Shown piece by piece: positions 31,617 through 40,816 of a DNA stretch of 64,000 nucleotides. The DNA comes from an unidentified bacterial endosymbiont (GTDB lineage: Bacteria; Pseudomonadota; Gammaproteobacteria; Enterobacterales; G038960095). The first letter of the stretch is position 1; each line of letters begins with the position of its first letter. Under the pieces are notes generated by a model. That model saw only the letters and a program-made list of their open reading frames with translations. It did not search any database and was not told the origin of the DNA. Location of the stretch: positions 744,465 to 808,464 of the forward strand of contig NZ_OU907312.1 in NCBI RefSeq assembly GCF_918320885.1. Direction: 5' to 3'. The position numbers were made by a program, and so were the translations under genes.

Positions 31617-32111
31617 ATGTCAATGACCATTTATATGGCTATTACGGGTAAGAATCAAGGCGATATTAAAGCGAAGAGTGAAACACTCTCGAGTAGTAAC
31701 GAGCATCCCGATCGTAAAGATCGTACCTTAGTTTATGAATTTAACCATACCACCGCTAGCGAAATTAATAGCAGTACCGGTATCCCGGAAGGGAGTTTTA
31801 GCCGGTTGCTGTCGGTCACTAAAGCCAAAGATGTGACCTCCCCAAAACTATTCCAATTGTGCTGTGATCGAGAGATCTGCACGATGGAGCTCTTCTTCTT
31901 CCGCACCATTAATGCAAAAGATGGCGTTTACTATAGCTACAAATTGGAGGATGCCTACCTCTATAAAATAGACTCTTTCACACCGATGACCTTTTTGGAG
32001 CAAAATAAACCCTATAAAGATATGGAGCGGCTCTACTTTAGCTACGCTAAGCTGACGCAGCGCTACACCGACGGTAATATCGAATATACCGAAACCCCTC
32101 AAGGAAAATAA
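31617..32111 (+). CDS. tssD: T6SS inner-tube protein Hcp (TssD)
   Basis: 164 residues. Beginning MTIYMAITGKNQGDIK and containing PEGSFSRLLSVTKAKDVTSPKL and ELFFFRTINAKDGVYYSYKLEDA, it matches the hexameric Hcp ring protein that forms the tail tube and carries small effectors in its lumen. Shine-Dalgarno GAGGAG lies before ATG 31617. The 53-bp gap to tssC may allow separate expression. Confidence 0.95.
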   Translation: MSMTIYMAITGKNQGDIKAKSETLSSSNEHPDRKDRTLVYEFNHTTASEINSSTGIPEGSFSRLLSVTKAKDVTSPKLFQLCCDREICTMELFFFRTINAKDGVYYSYKLEDAYLYKIDSFTPMTFLEQNKPYKDMERLYFSYAKLTQRYTDGNIEYTETPQGK

Positions 32112-32146
32112 CCTTGGAGACTTTCTGGGTTTATTAAAGCGCTGCA

Positions 32147-32563
32147 GTGCGTACGGAGCGGCTGTTAGAACGGATCCAGTCTAGTGGGTTGGGTCGGCAA
32201 CCACCGGGTAGTGATGTGGCCCGCTTTACCGCCTCGGTGGCTCGCTATCTATCACTGATGTTGAACACTCAGCAGGGAGATGCCCAAACGGTTCAGGATT
32301 TCGGCATGCCCGATCTGAACCATATCCGTTTTGGGGAGGGGTTGGAGGATCTGCGGGGGTTAGAACGGGTGATTGCCGATCGAATCTTGAAATATGAGCC
32401 ACGGGTACAGCAGGTGCAGGTGGCTTTTGTACCACAAGAGGCTGATCCACTCTCGCTGATGTTTCGTATTAACCTGAACCTGGTATACCAACAACGGGTG
32501 GTGCCGGTGGTCTTTGAGACCATTCTCGATGCCGATGGGCGAATTTCGGTCATGGGGACCTAG
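32147..32563 (+). CDS. tssE: T6SS baseplate wedge protein TssE (gp25-like)
   Basis: 138 residues with GTG start at 32147. The gp25-like core is DLNHIRFGEGLEDLRGLERVIADRILKYEPRVQQVQV, homologous to phage T4 gp25. It nucleates the sheath at the baseplate. 9 bp precede tssF. Confidence 0.93.
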   Translation: MRTERLLERIQSSGLGRQPPGSDVARFTASVARYLSLMLNTQQGDAQTVQDFGMPDLNHIRFGEGLEDLRGLERVIADRILKYEPRVQQVQVAFVPQEADPLSLMFRINLNLVYQQRVVPVVFETILDADGRISVMGT

Positions 32564-32572
32564 GACAAGCGC

Positions 32573-34276
32573 ATGATCAATAGCTATTACCAGCAGCAGT
32601 TGACCTCTCTACGGGAGCTCGGGACGCTGTTTGCGAAGAAGCACCCAGCCTTGGTGCCGATGCTGGCAGGTCGGAGCGCCGATCCCGATGTAGAGCGGCT
32701 ACTCGAGGGCACTGCTTTTCTGAGTGGTTTAGTGCAAGAGCGGCTGGATGATAATTTTCCAGAGATTATCCATAGCTTAACAGAGCTGATTTTTCCTCAC
32801 TACCTGAGACCACTACCCGCTGCGGCCATTGTACGCTTTACACCGAAAGCGAGTTGTCAAGAACCGACGGTGATCGCTGCCGGAACTGAGTTAGCAGCGC
32901 GTGAGATCAATGGGGTTCAAGCACTCTTTACGACCTGTGCTGATGTGCCTCTACTACCGCTACAGATCCGCCATATCAAAATTCTGGAACACGCCATTCA
33001 GATCCAACTGCAACTGAACGGGATGCTCTGGGAAGAAATTCCACAACACCGGCTGCGTTTTTATCTTTCAGGGGAGTATCATCAGTCGGCTAATCTATTT
33101 GCACGCTTGAATCACTCCCTCTCAGGTGTCCGCTTGACCGCTGGTGAAACCACCTTGACACTCTCCGCTAGGGAGGGTTTTGATGGCTTGGGTGCGCAAG
33201 AGCAGGCGGCGATTTATCCCTATCCAGCGCAGGCTTTTCCAGCCTTTCAATCGATTCAAGAGTATTTTCAGCTGCCCCAGAAATTTCTATTTTTTGATAT
33301 TCTTGGGTTACAACGGATCAGAACCGCTTCCAGTCAGTTAACCATCACTTTGGAATTCACGCCACAGAGTGAACGTTTAGCGGGAGCCTGTCATCTGGAG
33401 CTATTTTGTGTACCGGTGGTCAATCTGTTTCGGCATCATGCCGAAACCATCCTATTAAACCATACCCTGCCGGAGTATCGCATTAATCCCAGTGGGGGTG
33501 AGGATTATCAAATTTATGCGGTGGATCGGGTGACTGGGTTTCAGCAGGGGAGTATGGAAGAGCGATGCTACCAACCCTTTACCCTATTTAACCCGCAGGC
33601 AACGAAGACACCGGTTTATTCGGTGCGCCGACGGGCGGCCAAATTAGAGAGTGGGACAGAAGCTTATCTATCAGTCGCTTACCCCGATCCCACGCAGGCC
33701 TCTCCTCAGGAGACTTTAGCCATCCAGGTGCGCTGTACCAACACGGTAGCCCTAGTACAGCAGCTGCGTTATGGGGATATCTCACTCGCCACTGAAAGTT
33801 CACCCCTGATGGCGGATTTTACCAATATCACCTTATTGAGTCCCCCAGTCACCGCGCCTTTAGGTGGCAATCTCCTCTGGCGATTACTGTCGCACCTCTA
33901 TCTCAATCAGCGCACCCTAGCACAACAGTCGTCTCTGACGGCACTGTTAAAACTCTATCTGTTTACCGACACCCCCGATCGGGCTGGGCTGTTGGCTAAT
34001 ACCAAGCGTGTTGAGGCGATTAAAGGGGTTTCCCTGGATAATAGCCAGAAAATGCTTTATCAAGGCGCTTTAATTCGAGGTTCAACAATTAGGGTTCAAT
34101 TAGATCCTGATGGGTTTCCCTGCCCAGGCGATCTGTTTCTCTTCGGATGGGTGCTCAACCAACTGTTGGCGGCCTACAGTACGATCAACAGTTATACCCA
34201 GGTCACTATCGACAATATCCATGATCAGCGGAGTTACCCATGGCCACCTCGAGCCGGCAAGCGCCATCTCCTGTAA
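32573..34276 (+). CDS. tssF: T6SS baseplate protein TssF
   Basis: 567 residues beginning INSYYQQQLTSLRELGTLFAKKHPALVPMLAGRSADPDVERLLEGTAFL, the canonical TssF (VCA0110) start. It forms the baseplate wedge with TssG, TssE and TssK. The last 37 bp overlap the start of tssG, suggesting coupled translation. Confidence 0.97.
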   Translation: MINSYYQQQLTSLRELGTLFAKKHPALVPMLAGRSADPDVERLLEGTAFLSGLVQERLDDNFPEIIHSLTELIFPHYLRPLPAAAIVRFTPKASCQEPTVIAAGTELAAREINGVQALFTTCADVPLLPLQIRHIKILEHAIQIQLQLNGMLWEEIPQHRLRFYLSGEYHQSANLFARLNHSLSGVRLTAGETTLTLSAREGFDGLGAQEQAAIYPYPAQAFPAFQSIQEYFQLPQKFLFFDILGLQRIRTASSQLTITLEFTPQSERLAGACHLELFCVPVVNLFRHHAETILLNHTLPEYRINPSGGEDYQIYAVDRVTGFQQGSMEERCYQPFTLFNPQATKTPVYSVRRRAAKLESGTEAYLSVAYPDPTQASPQETLAIQVRCTNTVALVQQLRYGDISLATESSPLMADFTNITLLSPPVTAPLGGNLLWRLLSHLYLNQRTLAQQSSLTALLKLYLFTDTPDRAGLLANTKRVEAIKGVSLDNSQKMLYQGALIRGSTIRVQLDPDGFPCPGDLFLFGWVLNQLLAAYSTINSYTQVTIDNIHDQRSYPWPPRAGKRHLL

Positions 34277-35208
34277 CTAAGGCGTTGTTAGCACAGCCGC
34301 AGCGCTTCAGTTACGAGCAGGTGGTCCGGCTACTACAGTGGCAAGGGATCGCCAAGCCGCAGACCCGGCCTCATCTCTCTCTGGGGTTTCCCGCGGTTGA
34401 TGTGGTATCGCTAGCCGATCAGGGTGATCAGATGGTGATCACCACGACGCTATTAGGGCTTTACGGCGCTTCATCGCCCTTGCCCACCTTTTATACTGAA
34501 GAGTTGCTAGAGGAGGCTGCAGAGGATGGCTGTGCCACCCGCGACTTCTATGATCTGTTGAATCAACCGCTCTATCACCACTATTTTCAAGCCTGGACCA
34601 AATATCAGCTGATGCTGCGTTGGGTGGAGCGGCGGGATGAGACGCTCATCGAACGGCTCTACGCTTTAGTAGGGTTAGGCGCGTTGCCATCAGCGCAGGC
34701 TGCGGCTGCTGAGCAGCTCCCCTATGCCGGCCTGTTAAATCTATTATCCCGTAGCAGCCTAGGATTGGAGACACTATTAACCCAGGTTGTCGGTTGCCCC
34801 GTTGAGATTGAACCTTTTATCGCCTGCTGGCAGACGATCCCCCCAGCGCAGCAGTGTGGTTTAGGGGTGCAGGGACACTGGTTAGGTGAGGAGTGCTATC
34901 TAGGGACGCACTGTCTCGATAGCAGTAGCACCTGTCGTTTGCATATCCGGATCAGCGATTCACTTACTTTTGCTGAGTTGCTGCCTAATCAACCCCGTTA
35001 TTTAACGATGGTGCGCTTTTTGCGTCACTATCTACTCGATCCACTCGATCTGCAGTTATGGTTATGGCCTGAACCACAGGTGATCCCGCCCGCCATTCTG
35101 CAGGGCGACAGCGCACCCTTGCTGGGCATTAACTGCTGGCTGGGTGATCTGGCGCAGTGTCCTGCTGCTACCCCCTGGGTGACCCAGTTACCGCTAGGAG
35201 TTCATTAA
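34240..35208 (+). CDS. tssG: T6SS baseplate protein TssG
   Basis: 322 residues. QRFSYEQVVRLLQWQG and the LGLYGASSPLPTFYTEELL block are characteristic of TssG (VCA0111). Binds TssF as a 2:1 wedge. Stop is 2 bp before clpV. Confidence 0.95.
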   Translation: MATSSRQAPSPVTKALLAQPQRFSYEQVVRLLQWQGIAKPQTRPHLSLGFPAVDVVSLADQGDQMVITTTLLGLYGASSPLPTFYTEELLEEAAEDGCATRDFYDLLNQPLYHHYFQAWTKYQLMLRWVERRDETLIERLYALVGLGALPSAQAAAAEQLPYAGLLNLLSRSSLGLETLLTQVVGCPVEIEPFIACWQTIPPAQQCGLGVQGHWLGEECYLGTHCLDSSSTCRLHIRISDSLTFAELLPNQPRYLTMVRFLRHYLLDPLDLQLWLWPEPQVIPPAILQGDSAPLLGINCWLGDLAQCPAATPWVTQLPLGVH

Positions 35209-35210
35209 AG

Positions 35211-37853
35211 ATGGTCAACGTCGATCTAAAAGCGCTGTTATCTAAGCTTAATCCCTACTGTAGCAATACGCTGCACAATGCTGTAGGGCTCTGTATGGCC
35301 CGTACTCATTATGAGGTGACGGTCGAGCATTGGTTGCTTAAATGCTTGGAGGCCAGTGAGGGAGATATCGCCGTGATGTTAGGACACTCAGGGCGCCCCA
35401 CTGCGGCATTGATTGTGGCCCTGAATAGCACCTTAGAGAGCTTTCCGACCGGGAATGGTAGCAAACCGGTGTTCTCTCCACGGTTAACCGAATTGATCAA
35501 AGAGGCGTGGCTACTCACCAGTGTCGATTTAGGGGACACTTGCTTGCGTTCTGGCGCCTTGATTCCAGCCCTGCTAGCTCACCCGATGGTGTATGGTCAG
35601 GAGCGTTGGTTTGAGCAGCTTAGCTCGTTGAATGAGGCCGGGGTGCTGCGCAATTTCACCAGCCTCACCACGGGATCAGCGGAGCAGCCTGTATCAAAGC
35701 CTTCCGATCTGCCGGGTCAACCCCTAGGTCGTGGTGAGGCGGGCAGCTTTATTGAGCGCTTCTGTGTCGATTTCACCGCCAAAGCAGCGGCTGGCCAGCT
35801 GGATCCGGTCTTCGGTCGTGATTTTGAGATCCGCCAGATGATCGACATCTTGGCCCGCCGGCGTAAAAACAACCCAATCTTAGTTGGGGAGCCGGGGGTG
35901 GGTAAAACGGCGGTGATCGAGGGGTTGGCGCTGCGTATTCACCAAGGAGATGTTCCAGAGCTTTTGGCTCAGGTGCGGTTATTAGGCATCGATATGGGAC
36001 TGCTCGAGGCAGGCGCTGGTATGAAGGGGGAGTTTGAAAATCGACTCAAGGGGTTGATCACCGAAGTGCGCAGCAGTGAGCGGCCTATTATTCTATTTAT
36101 CGATGAAGCGCATACCTTGATTGGCGCTGGTGGCAGCGCTGGCACGTCGGATGCTGCCAATCTGCTGAAACCAGCACTGGCCCGTGGAGAGTTAAAAACC
36201 TGTGCTGCCACCACCTGGGGGGAATATAAAAAATATTTTGAAAAAGATCCCGCCTTAGCGCGCCGTTTTCAATTGGTACGCTTGGCAGAGCCTGATGTGA
36301 CCACCACTGGCTTGATACTGCGGGGGTTGCGAAGCAGTTATGAAGCCGCCCACCAGGTGGTGATCCGCGATGATGCGATCATGGCCGCGGCCACCTTGAG
36401 TGATCGCTATATCAGTGGCCGTTTTCTGCCTGATAAAGCGATTGACTTAATCGATACCGCTTGTGCCCGGGTTAAAGTGAACCTCAAAGCGGCACCGTCC
36501 GAGCTGGAGGCCACGCGGCGAACCCAGCAGGCGTTGCAACGACAACTCAAGGCACTCTACCGCGATCGTGACCATGGCTTGGAGATTGCAGACGCACAGC
36601 TCACGGAGCTGGAAGAGGTTTTAGCCCAGGCGGATCAGCAGTGTGTGGCGTTGACTGTACGTTGGCAGCAAGAGCAGCAGGCGGTCGAGCAGCTCTTGGC
36701 AGCCCGGGCGGCGTTATCCTCTGAAGCCACAGCTGCGGCGCAAGCTGAGCAACACAGTCTGCTACAGCAGGCGTTAGAGCGGCTGAGCCAGCTTCAAGGT
36801 GATCAACCAATGCTGCACTACGAAGTCTCCCCTGATCTCATCGCCCAAGTTATTTCCGATTGGACCGGTATTCCACTGGGTAAAGTAGCGCGCGACCAGA
36901 TCTCCATCTTCCTCAACCTAGAGGAACAACTACAGGAGAGTATTAAAGGACAAGATCAAGCCTTGGCCACTTTGGCCACTGGATTGCGCGCTGCACGGGC
37001 TGGATTGACGCGTCCTGAACAGCCTCGAGGCGTATTTTTATTGGTGGGTCCTTCGGGGGTGGGTAAAACAGGGTGTGCACTGGCATTAGCCGAACAGCTC
37101 TTTGGGGCTGAACGCCACCTGGTGACCATCAATATGACCGAGTTTCAAGAGAAACATACAGTAAGTCGTTTGATTGGGTCGCCTCCAGGATATGTGGGCT
37201 ATGGTGAAGGGGGGCTATTAACGGAAGCCGTACGCCAGCAGCCCTACAGTGTGGTGCTCTTTGATGAAGTAGAAAAGGCCCACCCTGAGGTGTTGAATCT
37301 GTTTTATCAGATTTTCGATAAAGGGGTGCTGAGTGATGGCGAGGGCAAAGTGATCTCCTTTGCCAATACTGTCATTGTGATGACCAGTAATCTGGGTGGC
37401 GAGCAGATTATCCAGCTGAATAGTCAGCAGATCACGGACGCTGCCGCCGTGGCTGAAGCGATTCGGCCGCTGCTGAGTGCCCACTTGAAGCCAGCACTAT
37501 TGGCACGTCTGCAGGTGGTTCCCTTTATGCGCCTGCCTGAGTCGGTCCTTCGCAGCATCGTGCAGCTGAAATTAGCACGCTTGGCGGTCTCCTTGCAGGA
37601 GAGCCAGCAGATCCAGTTGATCTATGAGGAGCGTGTTTCTTCACAGATTGCTGAGCGCTGTTTAGATACCGAGAGCGGCGCACGGAACATCGATTTCATT
37701 CTGCAGGGTTCTCTGCTGCCAGCGCTCTCTTATGGGGTATTGAGTCGGCTAAGCCAAGGTGAACAGCCACAACAGGTCCGTCTAGCACTGAACGAACAGG
37801 GACAATTTATCTGCCAGTTTGATGAGGCTACTCACGAGCAGGTGGTAGCATGA
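35211..37853 (+). CDS. tssH: T6SS sheath-recycling AAA+ ATPase ClpV (TssH)
   Basis: 880 residues from ATG 35211 (an upstream in-frame ATG at 35157 lies inside tssG and is less likely). Two AAA+ modules are present: Walker A GEPGVGKT near 226 with Walker B LFIDEAHTLIGAGG, and Walker A GPSGVGKT near 612 with Walker B VVLFDEVEKAHPEV. A coiled-coil middle region lies near 420-520. The N-terminal domain, which in this family binds VipB, is present. It disassembles contracted sheaths for reuse. Its end overlaps vgrG (ATGA). Confidence 0.97.
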   Translation: MVNVDLKALLSKLNPYCSNTLHNAVGLCMARTHYEVTVEHWLLKCLEASEGDIAVMLGHSGRPTAALIVALNSTLESFPTGNGSKPVFSPRLTELIKEAWLLTSVDLGDTCLRSGALIPALLAHPMVYGQERWFEQLSSLNEAGVLRNFTSLTTGSAEQPVSKPSDLPGQPLGRGEAGSFIERFCVDFTAKAAAGQLDPVFGRDFEIRQMIDILARRRKNNPILVGEPGVGKTAVIEGLALRIHQGDVPELLAQVRLLGIDMGLLEAGAGMKGEFENRLKGLITEVRSSERPIILFIDEAHTLIGAGGSAGTSDAANLLKPALARGELKTCAATTWGEYKKYFEKDPALARRFQLVRLAEPDVTTTGLILRGLRSSYEAAHQVVIRDDAIMAAATLSDRYISGRFLPDKAIDLIDTACARVKVNLKAAPSELEATRRTQQALQRQLKALYRDRDHGLEIADAQLTELEEVLAQADQQCVALTVRWQQEQQAVEQLLAARAALSSEATAAAQAEQHSLLQQALERLSQLQGDQPMLHYEVSPDLIAQVISDWTGIPLGKVARDQISIFLNLEEQLQESIKGQDQALATLATGLRAARAGLTRPEQPRGVFLLVGPSGVGKTGCALALAEQLFGAERHLVTINMTEFQEKHTVSRLIGSPPGYVGYGEGGLLTEAVRQQPYSVVLFDEVEKAHPEVLNLFYQIFDKGVLSDGEGKVISFANTVIVMTSNLGGEQIIQLNSQQITDAAAVAEAIRPLLSAHLKPALLARLQVVPFMRLPESVLRSIVQLKLARLAVSLQESQQIQLIYEERVSSQIAERCLDTESGARNIDFILQGSLLPALSYGVLSRLSQGEQPQQVRLALNEQGQFICQFDEATHEQVVA

Positions 37854-39451
37854 GTGGTGAATCAGCTTCAGCTAACAGTAGCCCACTGAAATTTGAATGG
37901 CTGGTTCAGGGGTGGAAGCGCAATCCTTTTGAGGTGGTGAGGTTTCAGGGAGAAGAGGGGCTCTCACAGCCCTATCAATTTGTGGTGACCCTAGCCTGTC
38001 ATGATCCAGGATTGGAGTTATCAAAACTACTCAAAGCCTCCTGCTGCTTGCGTATTTATCAGGAGCAGAAGCAACCTCAAGATTTTCATGGAATGCTGAG
38101 TGAAGTACGCATTCTCTCCAGCACCTATGAAATACTCTATCTACAGGTGACCCTAGTTCCGCGATTGTGGGCACTCTCCTTAGGCTATCAATGCAAAGTT
38201 TTTCTGAATCAATCGCTACCTGAGATTCTAAAAACCGTATTAACCGATCAACGGCAGCATGGGGTGAGTCCGGCATTCACACTGAAGTTAATGAGTAGCT
38301 ATCCGGCGCGTGAATTTGTCTGCCAATATAACGAATCTTCCCTGAACTTTATAGCACGACTCATGGAGCAAGCGGGTCTCTACTACTACTTTGAGCAGCG
38401 AGAACAGCAGGAGCACTTAATTATCACCGATCATCGGATGACCCATCAACCTAAGCCGAAGGCCCAGCCGTTAAGCTATTGTCCAGCACAGGGCGCCACA
38501 GACACTGAAAATCTATTAACACAATTTACCGCCATTATGGGGCATCTGCCGAATAAAATACTGCTCAAAGGTTACAACCATGAGCGCCCCTCACAAGTGG
38601 TTATTAGTAAAAACAGCGTTGAGCATCCCGCGGTGTTTTCCAAAATCTATCAATCGCTGATGAAACAGGAGGAAGCGGTTCCTGAGGGCCTGGGCGCTTA
38701 TTATCGTTATGGTGAACATTTTACTCAGCGGAGTGCGGGTGACCAGTTGGTCAACCATATTATTCAGCAGCTGCAACATCAAGCGAATTACTTTGAGGGA
38801 GAGAGTAGGGTGCCTGGGTTACAAGCAGGTTATCTCTTCTCGGTAGCAGGTCATTTTCTCGACTCATTCAACCAAACTTACTTAGTGACTCAGGTGATCC
38901 ATCAGGGTGATCAATTATCTGAATTAACAACCCCGTCGATGACGACCGGCAATCCGCACTATAGTAATTCGTTTGTAGCTATTCATTCACATTATCAATA
39001 TCGCCATCCTTGTAGAACGCCACGTCCACAGATCAGCGGTTTGTTGATTGGCACCATCGATGCCTCTGGCAAGGGAAAACAGGCGATGCTGGATAAGCAG
39101 GGACGTTATAAAGTGATTCTCCCCTTTGATTTATCGGGTAAGCACTCTGGTAAAGCCTCTCACTGGCTGCGTCTGGCGCAACCCTATGGCGGAAAAAAAG
39201 GGGGGATGCACTTTCCGCTGTGTAAAGGCACTGAGGTCTTGATCGCCTTTATTCAGGGCGATCCGGACCGACCGATTATTCAGTCTACTTTGCCGAACGC
39301 TGATAATCCCAGTGTCGTTACCGAGAAAAATGCAGCAGTTAATAAATTGTGTACCCCTAGTGGTAACGAGATCAGTTTAGAGGATACGGCAGGTCAGCGA
39401 AGGATTACGCTTGGTAATGGAGGCGGTACTATCACTTTAGGTGATCTGTGA
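37850..39451 (+). CDS. tssI: T6SS spike protein VgrG (TssI), no C-terminal extension
   Basis: 533 residues. The gp27-like base is at about 1-370 (NPFEVVRFQGEEGLSQPYQF ... FVCQYNESSLNFIARLMEQAGLYYYFEQ). A gp5-like OB fold follows (GKQAMLDKQGRYKVILPFDLSG ... WLRLAQPYGGKKGGMHFPL). The end GNEISLEDTAGQRRITLGNGGGTITLG is the beta-spike. It stops directly after the spike, so no toxin domain is fused; cargo must bind non-covalently or via the next genes. Overlaps clpV by 4 bp. Confidence 0.97.
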   Translation: MSGESASANSSPLKFEWLVQGWKRNPFEVVRFQGEEGLSQPYQFVVTLACHDPGLELSKLLKASCCLRIYQEQKQPQDFHGMLSEVRILSSTYEILYLQVTLVPRLWALSLGYQCKVFLNQSLPEILKTVLTDQRQHGVSPAFTLKLMSSYPAREFVCQYNESSLNFIARLMEQAGLYYYFEQREQQEHLIITDHRMTHQPKPKAQPLSYCPAQGATDTENLLTQFTAIMGHLPNKILLKGYNHERPSQVVISKNSVEHPAVFSKIYQSLMKQEEAVPEGLGAYYRYGEHFTQRSAGDQLVNHIIQQLQHQANYFEGESRVPGLQAGYLFSVAGHFLDSFNQTYLVTQVIHQGDQLSELTTPSMTTGNPHYSNSFVAIHSHYQYRHPCRTPRPQISGLLIGTIDASGKGKQAMLDKQGRYKVILPFDLSGKHSGKASHWLRLAQPYGGKKGGMHFPLCKGTEVLIAFIQGDPDRPIIQSTLPNADNPSVVTEKNAAVNKLCTPSGNEISLEDTAGQRRITLGNGGGTITLGDL

Positions 39452-39483
39452 TCTGATATGAGGCGAGTTGCGGAGGTTTTATC

Positions 39484-40098
39484 TTGGATATTTTAAAAAA
39501 TGCCATTGCCCACCGGGGTCTAAAGATCGAAGCGAATGATCGAATTGATAAAACTCTGGGAAGCAAGCTAGATATGGTGGCAGGGGCGAATACGCAGATT
39601 AGGATGGGAGCCAATCTAGAGGTGTGTGCGGGGGTGGATAACCGTATAAAACCCAGCATAGTCCTGACAGTCAGTGCTATTGATAACAGGATAACCTTGG
39701 AGCAGTTAGAGTGTTCACTGCTTAAGGGTAGTGTGAATGTCAGCAACAATCAGGTCGGTTTGAGTGAGGCTCAGGCGACGCTGGGTAACGAGGTCAAGGT
39801 CTCCTCAAGCCAGGTTGAAGCCTCTGCGAGTGAGGTGTCTGCCCAAGGGAGTAACGTAGCTGTTAAAGGCTCTAAGGTAGAGCGCAATTCATCGGCGATT
39901 ACCAGTAACACAGCTCAGATCGAGAGTAGCGAAACTAAGGTAGCAAAAGTGGGTGCTGAAGTGACCAAAACCACCTCTCGCTTGGAGTCAGTGGATTCCG
40001 AAATCAGTAAAAAAAGTAGCTCCATAGAGAATTGTCAGAGTCGTCTGAGTAAAGCCAGTACTACCATTCAAAATTCCGCGATTTTGATGTTAGGATGA
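39484..40098 (+). CDS. Seven-residue-repeat protein A, unknown, T6SS-associated
   Basis: 204 residues with TTG start at 39484, supported by GGAGG seven bases upstream. From about residue 90 to the end the sequence runs in 7-residue steps with one aliphatic residue each (QVEASAS, EVSAQGS, NVAVKGS, KVERNSS, AITSNTA, QIESSET ...), closing ILMLG. The N-terminal part (LDMVAGANTQIRMGANLEV) is also repetitive, rich in beta-prone and Asn residues. No Cys-rich, enzymatic or signal features. Directly after vgrG, it may form an extended trimeric fibre or beta-solenoid on the spike; this is inference. It has a paralogue immediately downstream. Confidence 0.8.
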   Translation: MDILKNAIAHRGLKIEANDRIDKTLGSKLDMVAGANTQIRMGANLEVCAGVDNRIKPSIVLTVSAIDNRITLEQLECSLLKGSVNVSNNQVGLSEAQATLGNEVKVSSSQVEASASEVSAQGSNVAVKGSKVERNSSAITSNTAQIESSETKVAKVGAEVTKTTSRLESVDSEISKKSSSIENCQSRLSKASTTIQNSAILMLG

Positions 40099-40184
40099 TT
40101 TTACTTTAATTTAAATTAATGTTAACTTAAATCAAAATTGTTTATTATTTTCCTATAAATGTTTAACCATTGTTAGGTAGTATT

Positions 40185-40808
40185 ATGGATTTATTTGACA
40201 AAAAAGTAAAAGCAGAGTTTGCGACTGGGGCCAACATCAAGGTTAATGCGCTGTTTACCTTCATTAAAGGCAAATGCTTCCTGCTGAAAGGCGGGGTGGA
40301 GACGCTAGTCAATATCGGAGCCAAAGCGCTGGTTGAACTCGGTATGGTTTTGCCAGCGACTGTTCAGCTTAAATTTGATCGGTTATCTGAAGAGAAAATT
40401 ATTAGTTTAGGGAGTCTGTACTGTAGAAAAAGAAAGATTGAAATCGACGTTGAGGCGATTAAGGCCTCCATGGATGAGGCACAAGCCACCTTAGGCGATA
40501 AGCTCGAAGTCACCCATAACCAAGTGGTGGCCAAACAATCGGAACTGTCAGCCATCCAAGCCTCTGTGTCTGTCAATAATACCCCAGTGGAACGGAGCGG
40601 CACGACGATTGCCAGCACCGGCACTGAGCTGACTCAGGTGGAGACTATCGTGGCAAAGTGTGGAGCGCAAGTGATGACAGTAGATAGCCAATTGGAGCGC
40701 TCACAAACCGCAGTGAGTCAACGCGGCGGTGAGGTCAAACAATGTGGTAGCAGCCTCTCTAAACAGCGCACTGTCATTCAAAGTAACAACTTACTGATGT
40801 TGGGATAG
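40185..40808 (+). CDS. Seven-residue-repeat protein B, paralogue of A, T6SS-associated
   Basis: 207 residues from ATG 40185 (a TTG at 40170 is possible). Same architecture as its neighbour: a variable N-terminal half (MDLFDKKVKAEFATGANI ... ) then, from AQATLGD near 103, fourteen clean 7-residue repeats (KLEVTHN, QVVAKQS, ELSAIQA, SVSVNNT, PVERSGT ...), closing LLMLG. AQATLG, VER-S and the LMLG end are shared with protein A. An AT-rich 86-bp gap separates the two. It ends 8 bp before the DUF2169 gene. Family not recognised. Confidence 0.8.
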   Translation: MDLFDKKVKAEFATGANIKVNALFTFIKGKCFLLKGGVETLVNIGAKALVELGMVLPATVQLKFDRLSEEKIISLGSLYCRKRKIEIDVEAIKASMDEAQATLGDKLEVTHNQVVAKQSELSAIQASVSVNNTPVERSGTTIASTGTELTQVETIVAKCGAQVMTVDSQLERSQTAVSQRGGEVKQCGSSLSKQRTVIQSNNLLMLG

Positions 40809-40816
40809 CAGAATCG

